Shown here in pieces: positions 17,238 to 26,053 of a stretch of DNA of 64,000 bases (position 1 is the first letter of the stretch; each line of letters starts with the position of its first letter). The notes beneath the pieces were generated by a model that saw nothing but the letters and a program-made list of their open reading frames with translations, had not been told where the DNA came from and made no database searches. The translations under genes and the position numbers were made by a program. Origin of the DNA: PALSA-612 sp963791225 (lineage in GTDB: Bacteria; Actinomycetota; Thermoleophilia; Gaiellales; Gaiellaceae); NCBI GenBank assembly GCA_963791225.1, contig CAWBRV010000007.1, forward strand, positions 310,001-374,000, written 5' to 3'.

Positions 17238-18101
17238 TCAGGCGGGGCGGAAGTCGTAGCGCGAGGCGATCGCTGCCATCGTCGTCTGGTCGGGCAGTTC
17301 GCCGGCCGCGGCTGCGGCGGCGACCTCCTTCAGGTACTGCTCGAAGCCGCCCGGGGCCATCAGGTTCAGCATGCGGACCGGCGCCTCTGTCCGGTTCGCG
17401 AACGTGTGGACGTTGCCCGGCGGCGCGATGGCATAGGAGCCGGGACCTGCCTCGACCTCCCGGTCGCCGAGGCTGACCGTCAGCGTCCCGTCGAGGACGT
17501 AGAACGAGTCGAGCATTCGCTCGTGCACGTGCGGGACCGGGCCCGGGAAGCCGGGTGGGAGCGTCGTGTCGGTGAGCGAGAACGTCCCCTCGCCGTCGCC
17601 GGACTGCGCTTTGAAGACGGCGGCGCCGCCCATGATCGACTCGCCCTGGCCCGGCTCACGCACGACGACGTCGGCAGCCGCGCGCCCGCCCTCGGCCGGA
17701 GGATCGAACGAGTCCCAGCCGAAGCCGGTCCCGGCGCGCCGGAGCGACTCCGCGAAGCCCATGCTCGGCGCGTGGACGTTCAGGAAGCGGGCCGTGTCGG
17801 GCCCCTCGTTCCGGAACGTGTGGATGACGCCGGCCGGGACGAGCACGAACCCGCCCGCCGGCACGCGCCGCAGCTCCTCGCCGCCGGGGCCGAGCCCGAA
17901 CGTGAGCTCGCCCTCGAGCACGTACCAGGCGTCCGCATGCTGCCTGTGGACGTGCGGGTCGGGGCCGACCTCGCCCGCCTCGTAGCGCGTCCAGGTGACG
18001 TCGACGAGCGCGTGGTCGCAGAGGATGCGGACGTTCCGCTCGGCGCGGTCGGAGATCGTCTCGCCCTCGCCCGGCCCGAGCACGATCGGGTCGGTCGTCA
18101 C
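17238..18101 (-). CDS. Bicupin protein A
   Basis: 287 residues with two cupin domains. Domain 1 has PHVHRQHADAWYVLEGELTF and VPAGVIHTFRNEG. Domain 2 has PHVHERMLDSFYVLDGTLTV and APPGNVHTFANRT. Each carries a full set of His/Glu metal ligands, so both could bind metal. The tail GGFEQYLKEV to IASRYDF matches the tail of the neighbouring bicupin B. The GTG start is at 18101, three bases after bicupin B's stop, so the two are one operon. Substrate unknown. Confidence 0.82.
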   Translation of the reverse strand: MTTDPIVLGPGEGETISDRAERNVRILCDHALVDVTWTRYEAGEVGPDPHVHRQHADAWYVLEGELTFGLGPGGEELRRVPAGGFVLVPAGVIHTFRNEGPDTARFLNVHAPSMGFAESLRRAGTGFGWDSFDPPAEGGRAAADVVVREPGQGESIMGGAAVFKAQSGDGEGTFSLTDTTLPPGFPGPVPHVHERMLDSFYVLDGTLTVSLGDREVEAGPGSYAIAPPGNVHTFANRTEAPVRMLNLMAPGGFEQYLKEVAAAAAAGELPDQTTMAAIASRYDFRPA

Positions 18102-18104
18102 GGC

Positions 18105-19007
18105 TCAGCGCGCTCCGACGGTCTCGATGTCGTAGCGAGCGGCAATCCCGGCGATGACGGCGGGATCGGGCGGGCCGTCCCCGAGTGCGTCGCGGAGGTC
18201 TCGGAAGTACTGCTCGAAGCCGCCGGGGGACACCAGGCCGAGGAAACGCACCGGCTCGCTGCCGGGGTTCGAGAAGGTGTGGACGGTCCCCGGTGCCACG
18301 AGCGCGAACCCGCCGGGGGCGAGCGCGATCGTCTCGTCCTCGAGCAGCATCGTCAGCTCCCCTTCCAGCACGAAGAACATGTCGACGGTCTCGCGGTGGA
18401 GGTGCGGCGGCGGCCCCGCAAAGCCGGGGCCGGCGGTGTAGTCGACGACGCCGAGCGCGCCGCCGGTCGCTGCCGCGTCGGCCGTGATCGTGAGCGTGTT
18501 GCCGAGGATCGCCATCGTCTCCCCGCTTCCCGGAGCGAGCACCTGCGAATCCGGTCCGTCGGGGGTCTCGCCCGTCACGGCCTCGGAGTCGAACTCGCGA
18601 AGCAGCTCCCCGAGCGCCTGGAAGTCCGGGGGGCCGGGCTGTCCGAGGATCCTGCCGAGCCCCTCCAGGAACCGGTCGATGCCGCCCGGCGCGGCGAAGC
18701 CGAGGAACCGTGTCTCGCCGGGGCCGGGGTTCGAGAAGGTGTGCGGCGAGCCCGGAGGGCAGAGCACGAACGACCCGGCCGTCGCCTCGACCGTCTCGCG
18801 CCTGGACTGGATGGCGAGCACGCCCTCGAGCACGTAGAACGCCTCCAGGTGCCGGCGGTGGAGGTGCATCGGCGGGCCTTCACCGGAGCCGATCACCGAC
18901 TCCAGCACGCAGAAGCGCTCGTCGCAGTCCTCGCTCGACGCCTTCACGCTCGCCGGATGGCCCGCGAGCGCGCGGCTCTCGCCGGGCCCGAGCACGAGCG
19001 ACTTCAT
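18105..19007 (-). CDS. Bicupin protein B
   Basis: 300 residues, two cupin domains: MHLHRRHLEAFYVLEGVLAI with CPPGSPHTFSNPG, and PHLHRETVDMFFVLEGELTM with VAPGTVHTFSNPG. After each domain comes a similar helical tail (GGIDRFLEGLGRIL and GGFEQYFRDLRDAL). The gene therefore arose by internal duplication, and the A/B pair by tandem duplication. ATG 19007 is only five bases from the divergent dnaE2 ATG. These genes sit between DUF6504 and dnaE2, where actinobacterial mutasome operons normally continue directly. Confidence 0.82.
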   Translation of the reverse strand: MKSLVLGPGESRALAGHPASVKASSEDCDERFCVLESVIGSGEGPPMHLHRRHLEAFYVLEGVLAIQSRRETVEATAGSFVLCPPGSPHTFSNPGPGETRFLGFAAPGGIDRFLEGLGRILGQPGPPDFQALGELLREFDSEAVTGETPDGPDSQVLAPGSGETMAILGNTLTITADAAATGGALGVVDYTAGPGFAGPPPHLHRETVDMFFVLEGELTMLLEDETIALAPGGFALVAPGTVHTFSNPGSEPVRFLGLVSPGGFEQYFRDLRDALGDGPPDPAVIAGIAARYDIETVGAR

Positions 19008-19012
19008 CCTCG

Positions 19013-22000
19013 ATGACCTACGTCGAGCTGCACTGCCATTCAGCCTATTCGTTTCTCGACGGAGCCTCGCAGCCCGAGGAACTGGCCGTCCGCGCCGCCG
19101 AGCTCGGCTACGAGGCGCTCGCGCTGACCGACCACGACGGGCTCTGCGGCTCGCTCGAGTTCGCGCACGCGGCGAAGGCGCTCGGCGTCCGTGCCATCAC
19201 CGGCGCCGAGCTGACCCTTGCCGGCGGCGTAGGCTCGACGGAGCCGCACAGGAGCGGAGATACCGGCCTTGCCGCCACTGGAGCGGGAAACTCGCACGTG
19301 ACCGTGCTCGTCGAGAGCGCGCGCGGTTATGCAAACCTCTGCCGGCTGATCACCGCGGCGCACGCGGGGACGCGTCCGAAGGAGACGGAGCTGCTCCCGC
19401 CCGCGCTCGACCCGGAGCTCCTCGCCGAGCTGAACGAGGGCCTCGTCTGCCTCTCCGGCTGCGCGCGACACGGCCTCGCCGTCCACGACCCGAACGGCGC
19501 CGCCCGGCTCGCGGCGGCCTTCGCCCCCGACCGCTTCCTGGTCGAGCTGCAGCGACCGTACGAACGGGGCGACGCGAGGCGGAACGCCGCGCTCCGGGAC
19601 CTCGCCGGGACGCTCGGGGTCGAGACGGTCGTGACCGGCGACGTGCACGCGCACCGGCACTCTCGCGCCGTGCTCCAGGACGCGCTCGTCGCGATTCGCA
19701 ACCGCACCTCGCTCGAGGGCTGCGAACCGGAGCGGCGCGGCAACTGGGAGAGCGTTCTCCGCCCCGCGGCCGAGGTCTACGAGCGCTTCCCCGACGACGC
19801 CGAGGCGGTCGCGCGCACCCGCCGGCTCGCCGAGCGGCTCGAGTTCGACCTGACAGAGGAGCTCGGCTACCGCTACCCGGACTTCTCCGACCGCGAGGAT
19901 CCCGCCGACGTCCAGCTCCGCCGCGTCTGCGACCACGCCTTCGCCGAGCGTTACGCGGGGGCGAACGGCCACAAGCGACGCGCGCGCGAGCGGCTCGAGG
20001 AGGAGCTCGCGCTGATCGCCGACCTCGGCCTCTCCGGCTTCTTCCTGCTCCACCACGAGGTGCTGGAGATGGCGGCAGAGATCGCTGTCCGGCTCCGCGG
20101 GCCGGGATCGCCGCGTCACGCCCTGCCGCCCGGGCGGGGACGCGGCAGCTCGGTCGGCTCGATCGTCTGCTACCTGACCGGCCTCTCGCACGTCGACCCG
20201 GTCGCGGCCGGCCTCTCGCTCGGGCGCTTCCTGAACCGGGAGATGGCCGGTGTGCCCGACATCGACCTCGACTTCCCGCGCGACATCCGGGAGAAGCTGA
20301 TCGTCGCGGTCATCGAGCGCTACGGCCCCGAGCATTCGGCGCTCGTGGCCAGCTTTTCGACCTACCACTCGCGCGGCGCGATCCGCGACCTCGGCAAGGC
20401 GCTCGGCCTGCCGTTCGCCGAGCTCGAGCGCCTCGCGCGGCTGACCGAGGGCAATCCGCACCGGGTCGAGGACGAGCTGCGCGCCCTCCCGGACGCGAAG
20501 ACGAAGCTCGCCTCCAGGCGCTGGCGGGCGCTCGGCTGGCTCTGCAAGGAGATCGCCGGCCTCCCGCGCCACATCTCGCAGCACCCGGGCGGGATGGTGA
20601 TCTCGACGCGGCCGCTCGTCGAGCTCGTGCCCGTCCAGCCGGCGGCGATGACCGGACGACAGATCAGCCAGTGGGACAAGGACTCCTGCTCCGATGCGGG
20701 CTTCATGAAGATCGACCTGCTGGGGCTCGGGATGCTCTCCGCGGTCGAGGACTGCGTCGACCGAATCGCCCGCGCGCGGGGGGAGACGATCGACCTGTCG
20801 CGGATCCCGCTCGACGACCAGGGCGTCTACGCCGAAATTCAGGCCGCTGACACCGTCGGCGACTTCCAGATCGAGAGCCGTGCGCAGATGCAGAGCCTGC
20901 TGCGGACGCGGCCCGAGAACCTCGACGACCTGACCGTGCAGGTGGCGCTCGTCCGGCCTGGGCCGATTCAGGGCGGCGCCGTCCACCCGTACATCGAGCG
21001 GCGGCAGAAGCTCCGCGAGGACCCGTCGTTCGAGCCGCCCGCCGACCACCCGTTGCTCGCCGGGCCGCTGCGCGAGACGCTCGGGGTCGTCGTCTTCCAG
21101 GACCAGGTGCTCGAGGTGGCGATGGCGCTCGCCGGCTTCTCGGTCGGGGAGGCGGAGGGACTGCGGCGCGCGATGAGTCGCAAGCGGAGCCTGGAGGCAC
21201 TCGAAGCGCATCGTGCGCGGTTCGTCGAGGGCGCGCTCGCGAAGGGCGTCGACGCCGAGACGGCCGATCGCGTCTACGACAAGCTCGTCGGCTTCTCGGG
21301 CTTCGGCTTCCCCAAGTCGCACGCGGCCGCCTTCGCCCTCCTCGCCTACCAGTCGGCCTGGCTGCGCCGCTACTACCCGGCCGAGTTCCTCTGCGCGCTC
21401 CTGAACGCGCAGCCGATGGGCTTCTACCCGCCGGCCAGCCTCGTCCGTGACGGCGAGCGGCGCGGCGTGCGCGTTCTGCCGCCGGACGTGAACGCGAGCG
21501 AGGCACAGTGCGGGATCGAGGACGGGGCCGTGCGCGTCGGGGTCGGCTATGTCAGCGGCGTGGGGGAGAAGGAGGCGGAGGGTGTCGCCGCCGGCCGTCC
21601 GTACGCGAGCATCCTGGATCTCGCCCAGCGAGCCCCTGCCGAGCAGGCCTGGCCTGATTTGGCCGGCCTGGAGGCGCTCGTCGAGTCGGGCGCCTGCGAC
21701 TGCTTCGGCGAGCCCCGGCGGACGATGCTCTGGCAGCTCGGTCTTGCCCCCCGCCCGCAGAGCGTGCCCGGCACCCGCGGCGAGGCCAAGCAACTCGCGC
21801 TGCCGCTCGAGCCGACCGCCGCCGTGCCGGAACTCCCCGAGCACACGCCGTGGGAGCGGATGCTGGCCGACTACCGGACGACGAACCTCTCCGTCGGCCC
21901 GCACCCGCTCGAGCTCCTGCGACCGCTGCTCCCGGCGGAGGTGATCACGACGGCGGAGCTGGCTGGAAAGCGCGACGGAGAGCGGATCGCGATCGCGGGC

Positions 22001-22294
22001 CTGGCGATCGCGCGGCAGCGTCCGTCGACTGCGAAGGGCGTCGTCTTCATGCTGCTCGAGGACGAGATCGGTCTCGTCAACCTCGTCGTCCAGCCGAAGG
22101 TCTACGAGCGCTTTCGCGCGCTCGTCCGCGGCGAGCCGCTGCTGCTCGCGCGTGGGAAGCTCGAGCGCGTCGGCCGCAACCTGAACGTCGTCGTCGACCG
22201 GCTCGAGTCGCTCGGACCGCTTGCCCGTGAGGCGGCCGGGCTGGCCGAGGTGCGGGCCTCGCTGCCCCGCGCGCACCACTTCGGTCACCGTTGA
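19013..22294 (+). CDS. dnaE2: Error-prone DNA polymerase III alpha subunit DnaE2
   Basis: 1093 residues. The N-terminal PHP domain opens YVELHCHSAYSFLDGASQPE with LALTDHDGLCGSLEFAHAAK. The palm has GRGSSVGSIVCYLTGLSHVD and the catalytic acidic motif GVPDIDLDFPRDIREKL. Then come HISQHPGGMVIS, MKIDLLGLGMLSA, GFSGFGFPKSHAAAFALLAY, and a C-terminal OB-fold (FMLLEDEIGLVNLVV). Length and lack of a long tail fit DnaE2, the translesion polymerase working with ImuB. ATG 19013 lies five bases from a divergent cupin start. No GAAC-N4-GTTC site is visible in front, so its SOS control is not evident. Confidence 0.93.
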   Translation: MTYVELHCHSAYSFLDGASQPEELAVRAAELGYEALALTDHDGLCGSLEFAHAAKALGVRAITGAELTLAGGVGSTEPHRSGDTGLAATGAGNSHVTVLVESARGYANLCRLITAAHAGTRPKETELLPPALDPELLAELNEGLVCLSGCARHGLAVHDPNGAARLAAAFAPDRFLVELQRPYERGDARRNAALRDLAGTLGVETVVTGDVHAHRHSRAVLQDALVAIRNRTSLEGCEPERRGNWESVLRPAAEVYERFPDDAEAVARTRRLAERLEFDLTEELGYRYPDFSDREDPADVQLRRVCDHAFAERYAGANGHKRRARERLEEELALIADLGLSGFFLLHHEVLEMAAEIAVRLRGPGSPRHALPPGRGRGSSVGSIVCYLTGLSHVDPVAAGLSLGRFLNREMAGVPDIDLDFPRDIREKLIVAVIERYGPEHSALVASFSTYHSRGAIRDLGKALGLPFAELERLARLTEGNPHRVEDELRALPDAKTKLASRRWRALGWLCKEIAGLPRHISQHPGGMVISTRPLVELVPVQPAAMTGRQISQWDKDSCSDAGFMKIDLLGLGMLSAVEDCVDRIARARGETIDLSRIPLDDQGVYAEIQAADTVGDFQIESRAQMQSLLRTRPENLDDLTVQVALVRPGPIQGGAVHPYIERRQKLREDPSFEPPADHPLLAGPLRETLGVVVFQDQVLEVAMALAGFSVGEAEGLRRAMSRKRSLEALEAHRARFVEGALAKGVDAETADRVYDKLVGFSGFGFPKSHAAAFALLAYQSAWLRRYYPAEFLCALLNAQPMGFYPPASLVRDGERRGVRVLPPDVNASEAQCGIEDGAVRVGVGYVSGVGEKEAEGVAAGRPYASILDLAQRAPAEQAWPDLAGLEALVESGACDCFGEPRRTMLWQLGLAPRPQSVPGTRGEAKQLALPLEPTAAVPELPEHTPWERMLADYRTTNLSVGPHPLELLRPLLPAEVITTAELAGKRDGERIAIAGLAIARQRPSTAKGVVFMLLEDEIGLVNLVVQPKVYERFRALVRGEPLLLARGKLERVGRNLNVVVDRLESLGPLAREAAGLAEVRASLPRAHHFGHR

Positions 22295-22376
22295 GTCACC
22301 GCTTCTTCGCCAATTCTTAATGCCCTTTGCAGCACTTTTACGTTTGGCTCCGGCGTCTGCGGGCAATGTCGAAGAG

Positions 22377-22799
22377 GTGCGCCCAACCCCCTTCGCTCTC
22401 GGGGCGCTCCTCGCGGTCGTGCTTGCTTTCACCTCGACCGCCGGGACGCCGTCCGCATCTGCCGCCACTCCGTGCTGGCGGGCGGTGATCGCCGACTGGT
22501 CCCGCGACGGCTCGATCGACCGGGCGTATCCGGCCGCCTGCTACCGCCATGCGATGCAGAACGCGCCGACGGACCTCAAGGTCTACTCGACGCTCGACGA
22601 CGATCTCCAGAGCGCGCTGAGCCGGCGCACGGCCCGCCGCCTCGCGGGCGCGCACGTGACGCCGGTGCGTCTCGACGCGGCCGGCGGGTCGTCGTTCCAG
22701 CTCCTCGTCGCGCTCGTCGCCGGGCTGGGCGGGCTCCTCGCCCTGTGCTCGGCCGGTGCCGCACTCGTGCGTCGCCGCGTTCGCCAGCCCGCGCGCTAG
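22377..22799 (+). CDS. Exported small protein, single C-terminal helix
   Basis: 140 residues from GTG 22377 (in-frame ATG 22320 also possible). N-terminal signal or anchor segment FALGALLAVVLAFTSTAG is followed by ATPCWRAVIADWSRDGSIDR, then CYRHAMQ, and a C-terminal transmembrane helix (LLVALVAGLGGLLALC) with an Arg-rich tail. The CWRAVI...DG.ID...CYR...P.D pattern is common in uncharacterised actinobacterial secreted proteins. Two cysteines could form a disulfide. Confidence 0.65.
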   Translation: MRPTPFALGALLAVVLAFTSTAGTPSASAATPCWRAVIADWSRDGSIDRAYPAACYRHAMQNAPTDLKVYSTLDDDLQSALSRRTARRLAGAHVTPVRLDAAGGSSFQLLVALVAGLGGLLALCSAGAALVRRRVRQPAR

Positions 22800-23134
22800 C
22801 GCAGGTCGATCTCGTTGCCGAAGCGGGGCAATTGCTTCTTCACGGCCCGGTTGAATGCCGCCTGGTACTCCTCGGCGGCGTCCTCGTCGAGCGTCGCCGC
22901 GTAAGTCCAGCGCAGGTCGGCGAGCGCCTCGGTGCCGGCCTCGACGAGATCGACGTAGTCGCCGTAGCGCTCCTCGGCCTCGTCGCGGTCGGCCCGGTCG
23001 TACGCGCGCTCGGCCTCGACGCATTGCGCGATCAGGTCGGCCTCGTCGCGCTCGAAGAGGTCGAGCTGGCGCGAGATCACGTCGGCGAAGCGGCTGCGGC
23101 GGAACACGACCGCATCTTGCCCGTGCGCCATCAT
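22796..23134 (-). CDS. Small helical protein of unknown function
   Basis: 112 residues, rich in Glu, Asp, Arg and Ala, predicted almost entirely helical (SRQLDLFERDEADLIAQCVE through RYGDYVDLVEAGTEAL). No membrane segment or known motif seen. The start may be the first or second Met (MMAHGQD). It overlaps the end of the preceding convergent gene by four bases. No function assigned. Confidence 0.55.
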   Translation of the reverse strand: MMAHGQDAVVFRRSRFADVISRQLDLFERDEADLIAQCVEAERAYDRADRDEAEERYGDYVDLVEAGTEALADLRWTYAATLDEDAAEEYQAAFNRAVKKQLPRFGNEIDLR

Positions 23135-23142
23135 CCGCGCGG

Positions 23143-23223
23143 ATGAGCGAGATCCCGTACGACCCCGGATACATCGCCGGGTTCTACGACGAGTACGGCG
23201 AGCGCGAATGGGAGCGTAGCTAG
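23143..23223 (+). pseudogene. 26-codon remnant of a SAM-dependent methyltransferase N-terminus
   Basis: ATG 23143 opens MSEIPYDPGYIAGFYDEYGE followed by REWERS and TAG. The FYDEYGEREWER motif is typical of the extreme N-terminus of class I SAM methyltransferases, but nothing of the SAM-binding fold follows. The stop codon overlaps the stop of the convergent glycosyltransferase. The simplest reading is a gene truncated when the neighbouring glycosyltransferase region was joined here. It could instead be a real micropeptide. Confidence 0.45.
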
Positions 23224-24275
23224 AGCAGCTCGCGGTAGAGCTCGAGGTGGGCCGCTGCGGCGCGGTCCCAGGTCAGCTCGGCTCGCGCGCGCCTTGCGCC
23301 CTCGCGGGCGGCCTCCAGCGCGGCCGGGTCGTCGAGGAGCTCGCAGGCCGCGTCGGTGAGAGCGGCGACGTTGCCGGCCGGGACGACGCGCCCCGCGCCG
23401 AACGCCCGGACGGGCTCGGCGAGGCCGCCCACGTCGTAGACGACCGCCGGCACGCCCGCCCCGAGCGCCCGCAACAGCGCGCCCGACTGGTCGATCTCCG
23501 CGCGGTAGGGGAAGAGCGCGACCGTCGTCTCGCCGAGGGCGCGGTCGAGCTCCGTGTCCGGGAGATAGCCGAGCCGCCACTCGGCACGGTCGCCCGCGGC
23601 GGCCCGGTAGGCGTCGACCGGCTCCATCGGGTCCCCGACCACGAGGAGGCGCGCGGCCTCGATCCGCTTCGTCGCCTCGATCGCATCCGAGAGCCCCTTG
23701 TACGGCCGGATGACGCCGAGGGCGAGCAGCGTGCGCCCGTCGTCCGCGCGCGGCGGGTCGCTCGGGAAGACGGGGTGTGGCACGACGCGAAGCCGCTCCT
23801 CCGGCACTCCCAGCTCGTCGAGCACGTCGCGGCCACGCTCGCTGTGGACGACGATCCGGCGGAAGCGTCCGAACAGGTCGAGCCAGAGCGCGCGGTCCTG
23901 CGCCGAGCGGCGCGGGAGGAGGTCGTGGGCGGTGAACACGGCGGGCGCGCGGAGCCGCAGGAGCGTCCGGTCGAGCTTCGGCCAGGCGAGCCACTGCATG
24001 TGGACGACGTCCGCGTGCGCCCGCGCGAGTCGCGCCATCCCGAGCGGGTGCTCCGTCGCCTTCAGGGGGAGCCGGAGCGCCGACCGGCGGAACGCGCGCG
24101 AGCTCCACGGGTAGAAGAGCTCCCGGCGCTCGTACCCGTCGGGCGTGGGCGCCTCGCCGAAGCGGAACCTGGACGTCACGAGCTCGACGTCGGCGCCGGC
24201 CCGGGCGAGCGCCGCGGCCAGCTCGTGGTCGTACTGCGGGGTGAAGGCCGGGGGATCGCCGAGAAGCACACGCAC
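23220..24275 (-). CDS. Glycosyltransferase family 4
   Basis: 351 residues of a GT-B fold retaining glycosyltransferase. N-terminal VLLGDPPAFTPQYDHELAAA begins the acceptor domain. The nucleotide-sugar domain shows TLLALGVIRPYKGLSDAIEA and RLLVVGDP, then the E-x7-E-like segment FPYRAEIDQSGALLRALGAG and PAVVYDVGGLAE. It would transfer a sugar from an NDP-sugar to an envelope or metabolite acceptor. The GTG start at 24275 follows TACTCT with a six-base gap on the minus strand. Confidence 0.88.
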   Translation of the reverse strand: MRVLLGDPPAFTPQYDHELAAALARAGADVELVTSRFRFGEAPTPDGYERRELFYPWSSRAFRRSALRLPLKATEHPLGMARLARAHADVVHMQWLAWPKLDRTLLRLRAPAVFTAHDLLPRRSAQDRALWLDLFGRFRRIVVHSERGRDVLDELGVPEERLRVVPHPVFPSDPPRADDGRTLLALGVIRPYKGLSDAIEATKRIEAARLLVVGDPMEPVDAYRAAAGDRAEWRLGYLPDTELDRALGETTVALFPYRAEIDQSGALLRALGAGVPAVVYDVGGLAEPVRAFGAGRVVPAGNVAALTDAACELLDDPAALEAAREGARRARAELTWDRAAAAHLELYRELL

Positions 24276-24282
24276 GGTCCTA

Positions 24283-24291
24283 GAGTAGAAC
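24283..24291. promoter_or_regulatory. Overlapping divergent -10 boxes (GT4 / EEP)
   Basis: AGAGTAGAAC contains TAGAAC (24286-24291, plus strand, seven bases before GTG 24299) and TACTCT (complement of 24283-24288, six bases before the minus-strand GTG 24275). The two boxes overlap by three bases. Confidence 0.5.
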
Positions 24292-24298
24292 TGCAGGC

Positions 24299-24973
24299 GT
24301 GCTGATCCGGAGCTGGAACGTCTACCACGGCCGTTCGCACCCGCCCGGGCGGCGCGGGTTCGTCGAGGCGATCGTCCGGCTCGCCTCCGCCGACGGCCCC
24401 GACGTGCTCTGTTTGCAGGAGTTGCCGCTCTGGTCGCTCCCCCGGCTCGAGGGTTGGAGCGGCATGCGCTCGTTCCCGGTGCGTACGCGGCGGGCGCCCT
24501 TCGGCGCCAGGGCGGGCGGGACGCTGACCGCCGCGCACTACGGGGCTCTGCGCTCCGCGTTCACGGGGCAGGCGAACGCGATCCTCGTCGGGCCGGGCCA
24601 CGCCGCGGAGGATCTCGGCTCGCTCGTGATCAGCGAGCCGCGCGAGCATCCGCGCGCCTGCCAGGCCGTCCGCGTCGCCGACCGGCTCGTCGTCGCCAAC
24701 ATCCACGCGTCGACGCATGCGGCCGGGGAGCAGGTCGACCGCGCGCTCGCCTGGCTCGACGAGCGGCTCCGCGAGGAAGAGCCGCTCGTCCTCGCGGGTG
24801 ACTTCAACGCCTCGCTCCGTCTGCCCGGGTTCTCGGCGCCGCACGGGGAGATCGACGACATCCTCGTCCGCGGGGCGGAGGCGACGCCGCTTGCCGTCTG
24901 GCCCGTGGAGCGCCGGCGTCAGAATGGCGTCGTGCTCTCCGACCATGCGCCTGTCGAGCTGACCGTCTCGTGA
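24299..24973 (+). CDS. Endonuclease/exonuclease/phosphatase (EEP) family hydrolase
   Basis: 224 residues. Conserved EEP signatures: IRSWNVYHGRS (Asn), PDVLCLQELPLWSL (metal-binding Glu), VVANIHAS, PLVLAGDFNAS (Asp-x-Asn) and the terminal VVLSDHAPVELTV (catalytic Asp-His). A metal-dependent phosphoesterase acting on nucleic acid or another phosphodiester. No signal peptide. The stop overlaps the next gene's start by four bases. Confidence 0.88.
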   Translation: MLIRSWNVYHGRSHPPGRRGFVEAIVRLASADGPDVLCLQELPLWSLPRLEGWSGMRSFPVRTRRAPFGARAGGTLTAAHYGALRSAFTGQANAILVGPGHAAEDLGSLVISEPREHPRACQAVRVADRLVVANIHASTHAAGEQVDRALAWLDERLREEEPLVLAGDFNASLRLPGFSAPHGEIDDILVRGAEATPLAVWPVERRRQNGVVLSDHAPVELTVS

Positions 24974-26053
24974 CGTTCGAGGAAGCCCGAGCGGCGTTTC
25001 CGGTCCTCGAGCGCGTCGCCTATCTCAACGCCGGCACGAACGGCCCGCTCGCGCGGGAGACCGCGGAGGCGATGGTGGCGCAGACGCTCGTCGACCTCGC
25101 GGAGGGGCGCGCAGGTGCCGGCTACCACGCGCAGACGCGGGCGCTGCGCGAGCGCGTGCGCGGCAAGCTGGCGGCGCTGATCGGCGTGCCCGCCGACAAC
25201 GTCGCGTTGACGACGTCGACCACGAACGGCTGCAACATCGTCCTCGCCGGGCTCGGGCTCGGCCCGGACGACGAGGTCGTGACCACGGACGAGGAGCACT
25301 TCGGGCTGCTCGGGCCGCTGCACACGTCGGGGGCGCGTGTCCGGGTCGCGGCGACGCGGGGCCTCGAGCCCGCGCAGGCGCTCGAGCGGCTCCTCGCCGA
25401 GGTCGGGCCGCGCACGCGCCTGCTCGCGCTGTCGCACGTCTCGTGGGTGACCGGCAACCTGCTTCCAGTCGCGGAGCTGCGGGAGGAAACCGGCCTGCCG
25501 ATCCTGGTCGACGGCGCCCAGTCGGGAGGCGCGGTCGAGGTCGACGCGACCCCGTTCGACTACTACACGGTCTCCGGCCAGAAGTGGCCGTGCGGGCCCG
25601 ACTCGACCGGCGCGCTCTACGTCCGCGATCCCGAGTCGCTGCGCGTGTCGACGCCGACGTACTTCTCCCAGGCGCGCTACGAGGCAGACGGTGCGTTCGA
25701 GCCGAAGCCGGGGGCGGCGCGGTTCGACCACGGCTACCTCGGCGCGACGCTGCTCGCCGGGCTCGAGGCGGCGCTCGACGGCGCGCCGGAGTGGCGCTTC
25801 GAGCGGGCGCGCGAGGCGGCGGCGCCGCTGTCGGGCGCTGCTCGAGGAGCGCTACGACGTCGTGACGCCGCCCGGGCACTCGACGCTCGTCTCGTTCGTC
25901 CCGATCGGCGATCCGGCCGAAGCTGTCGAGCGACTCGCCAGGCGCGACGTCGTCGTGCGCGAGATCCCTGCCAGCGGCCTGGTCCGCGTCTCGTGCGGGT
26001 ACTGGACGTCGGACGACGACCTCGACCGGCTCCTCGCCGGGCTGGCGGACTAG
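24970..26053 (+). pseudogene. Class V aminotransferase / cysteine desulfurase-like protein, frameshifted
   Basis: The first ~285 codons (from GTG 24970) encode a PLP enzyme: YLNAGTNGPLARETAEAM, TTSTTNGCNIVLAGL, SHVSWVTGNLLPV, LVDGAQSGGAVEVD and the PLP-lysine stretch YTVSGQKWPCGPDSTGALY. The C-terminal domain continues in another frame (RALLEERYDVVTPPGHSTLV to DDDLDRLLAGLAD, stop at 26053). Removing one C at about 25825, in GGCGCCGCTG, rejoins the two parts as AAARCRALLEE. Either a recent inactivating insertion or an assembly error. Related enzymes include isopenicillin-N epimerase-like proteins. Confidence 0.8.

Noticed and set aside
19040..22468. 1142-codon open frame antisense to dnaE2
   Set aside because: Same GC-driven artefact; low-complexity translation, no recognisable family.
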